From Butyricicoccus_A sp964387535 (GTDB taxonomy: Bacteria; Bacillota; Clostridia; Oscillospirales; Butyricicoccaceae), in the NCBI GenBank assembly GCA_964387535.1, contig CAYLXH010000134.1, forward strand, positions 1 to 5,419: a stretch of 5,419 nucleotides of DNA. The letters run 5' to 3'. The translations under genes were made by a program, and so were the position numbers. Each line of letters begins with the position of its first letter. Positions within the stretch are counted from its first letter, which is position 1. The notes beneath the pieces are model-generated. The model worked only from the letters and a program-made list of their open reading frames with translations, was not told the origin of the DNA and made no database searches. Positions 4,646-5,419 of this stretch are shown piece by piece.

Positions 4646-5419
4646 ATGGCAAAGTACTTATTTACATCCGAGTCCGTTACAGAAGGACATCCCGACAAAA
4701 TTTGTGATCAGATTTCTGATGCAATCCTAGACGCAATGTTGGAGCAGGATCCCTATTCTCGTGTTGCCTGTGAGACAACGGTAACAACCGGCCTGGTCAG
4801 CATTATGGGAGAAATTACCACCAAAGCAACCGTAGACATTCCGACGATTGTGCGTGGGGTGGTACGAGAAATTGGTTATGACCGTGCCAAGTACGGTTTT
4901 GACTGCGATACCTGTGGCATTATCACCACATTGGATAAGCAGTCTCCAGATATTGCAATGGGTGTTGACTGCTCTCTGGAGAGTAAGTCCGGAAGCCAGA
5001 CGGATGATCTGAATGTCGGTGCTGGCGATCAGGGCATGATGTTTGGGTATGCGTGTGATGAAACCCCGGAGCTCATGCCGCTCCCCATTTCTCTNNNNNN
5101 NNNNCAGAAAATGGCAAAACGTCTCACCGATGTCCGAAAAGCAGGAAAATATGATTATCTCCGCCCAGACGGAAAAACTCAGGTCACGGTAGAATATGAT
5201 AAAAACCAGAAACCGATTCATATTGATACGGTAGTTCTATCCACACAGCACAACCCGGAAGTGTCTTTGGAGCAGATCCGAAAAGATATGATCGCTGATG
5301 TCATCGCACCAACGCTTCCTGCCGACCTGTATGATGAAAACACCCGAATTTTTGTCAATCCAACCGGTCGGTTTGTAATCGGTGGTCCCCAGGGCGATTC
5401 TGGTCTCACAGGACGCAAG
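4646..5419 (+). CDS. metK: S-adenosylmethionine synthetase (methionine adenosyltransferase), 3' end outside window
   Basis: MetK makes S-adenosylmethionine, the main methyl donor, from methionine and ATP, releasing phosphate and diphosphate; it is a cytoplasmic tetramer. Recognisable landmarks are FTSESVTEGHPDK at 6-18, with the active-site His15 and Asp17, VACETTVTTG in the N-terminal domain, GAGDQG at 125-130, MPLPIS before the gap, and after it LRPDGKTQVTVEYD, VVLSTQH, NPTGRFVIGGPQGDSGLTGRK. The window shows 258 codons, four of them wholly or partly N, of a protein usually 380-400 residues long, so roughly the last third is missing to the right. The frame is kept across the ten Ns as written, but the homologous spacing suggests that fewer bases are really missing. 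Expression should be governed by the SAM-I riboswitch and terminator in its leader. No other gene of methionine metabolism is visible here. Confidence 0.97.
   Translation, partial: MAKYLFTSESVTEGHPDKICDQISDAILDAMLEQDPYSRVACETTVTTGLVSIMGEITTKATVDIPTIVRGVVREIGYDRAKYGFDCDTCGIITTLDKQSPDIAMGVDCSLESKSGSQTDDLNVGAGDQGMMFGYACDETPELMPLPISXXXXQKMAKRLTDVRKAGKYDYLRPDGKTQVTVEYDKNQKPIHIDTVVLSTQHNPEVSLEQIRKDMIADVIAPTLPADLYDENTRIFVNPTGRFVIGGPQGDSGLTGRK
5095..5104. other. Assembly gap of ten Ns inside metK
   Basis: Ten undetermined bases interrupt codon 150 of metK, between PIS-L and QKMAKRL. In known MetK proteins this part reads like PISLAHKLA, that is, two residues between the Leu and the Lys. As written there are four (three unknown plus Gln), so the true gap is probably about 4 bases and ten is a placeholder length. 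Confidence 0.9.

Noticed and set aside
4727..5418. Minus-strand frames across the metK region
   Set aside because: They are antisense to metK, and one of them runs through the run of Ns.

Overview
The window looks like a chromosomal contig from a low- to mid-GC Gram-positive anaerobe of the class Clostridia (Bacillota). The reasons are strong AGGAGG-type ribosome binding sites, TTGACA / TATAAT-like promoters, intrinsic terminators, a SAM-I (S-box) riboswitch in front of metK, and a very long clostridial-type acyl-CoA dehydratase activase. A run of ten Ns marks it as a draft or metagenomic assembly. I would not name a genus.

Layout, left to right. (1) Positions 1-2468, minus strand: the first 822 codons of a large multidomain protein, with two tandem BcrAD/BadFG (ASKHA-fold) ATPase domains, then a cysteine cluster, then a DUF2229-type region. 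Its C-terminus lies outside the window. (2) Positions 2469-2813: an intergenic region holding this gene's promoter and ribosome binding site, a possible hairpin, and the intrinsic terminator of the next gene. (3) Positions 2814-4256, minus strand: a complete 480-residue amino-acid-adenylating enzyme of the DltA / NRPS A-domain type. It stands alone with its own promoter and terminator. (4) Positions 4257-4645: a divergent control region. A perfect 9+2+9 palindrome supplies a TTGACA -35 box on each strand; rightward of it lie a SAM-I aptamer, an intrinsic terminator and a ribosome binding site. (5) Positions 4646-5419, plus strand: about the first two thirds of metK (S-adenosylmethionine synthetase), with the N gap inside.

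How the parts relate. metK is very probably controlled by its own product: high SAM closes the S-box aptamer and lets the leader terminator form. The adenylation gene is transcribed away from metK, and the two -35 boxes are only 6 bp apart, so polymerase should be able to occupy only one at a time. The activase gene is a separate transcription unit. Its promoter has the same hexamers and spacer as metK (TTGACA, 17 bp, TAATAT), also with the -35 box inside an inverted repeat. I see no mobile element, CRISPR array, tRNA or rRNA. The window does not show a clearly new biological system. The most interesting points are the divergent palindromic promoter, the activase pseudo-dimer, and the unusual P-loop and pocket residues of the solitary adenylating enzyme.
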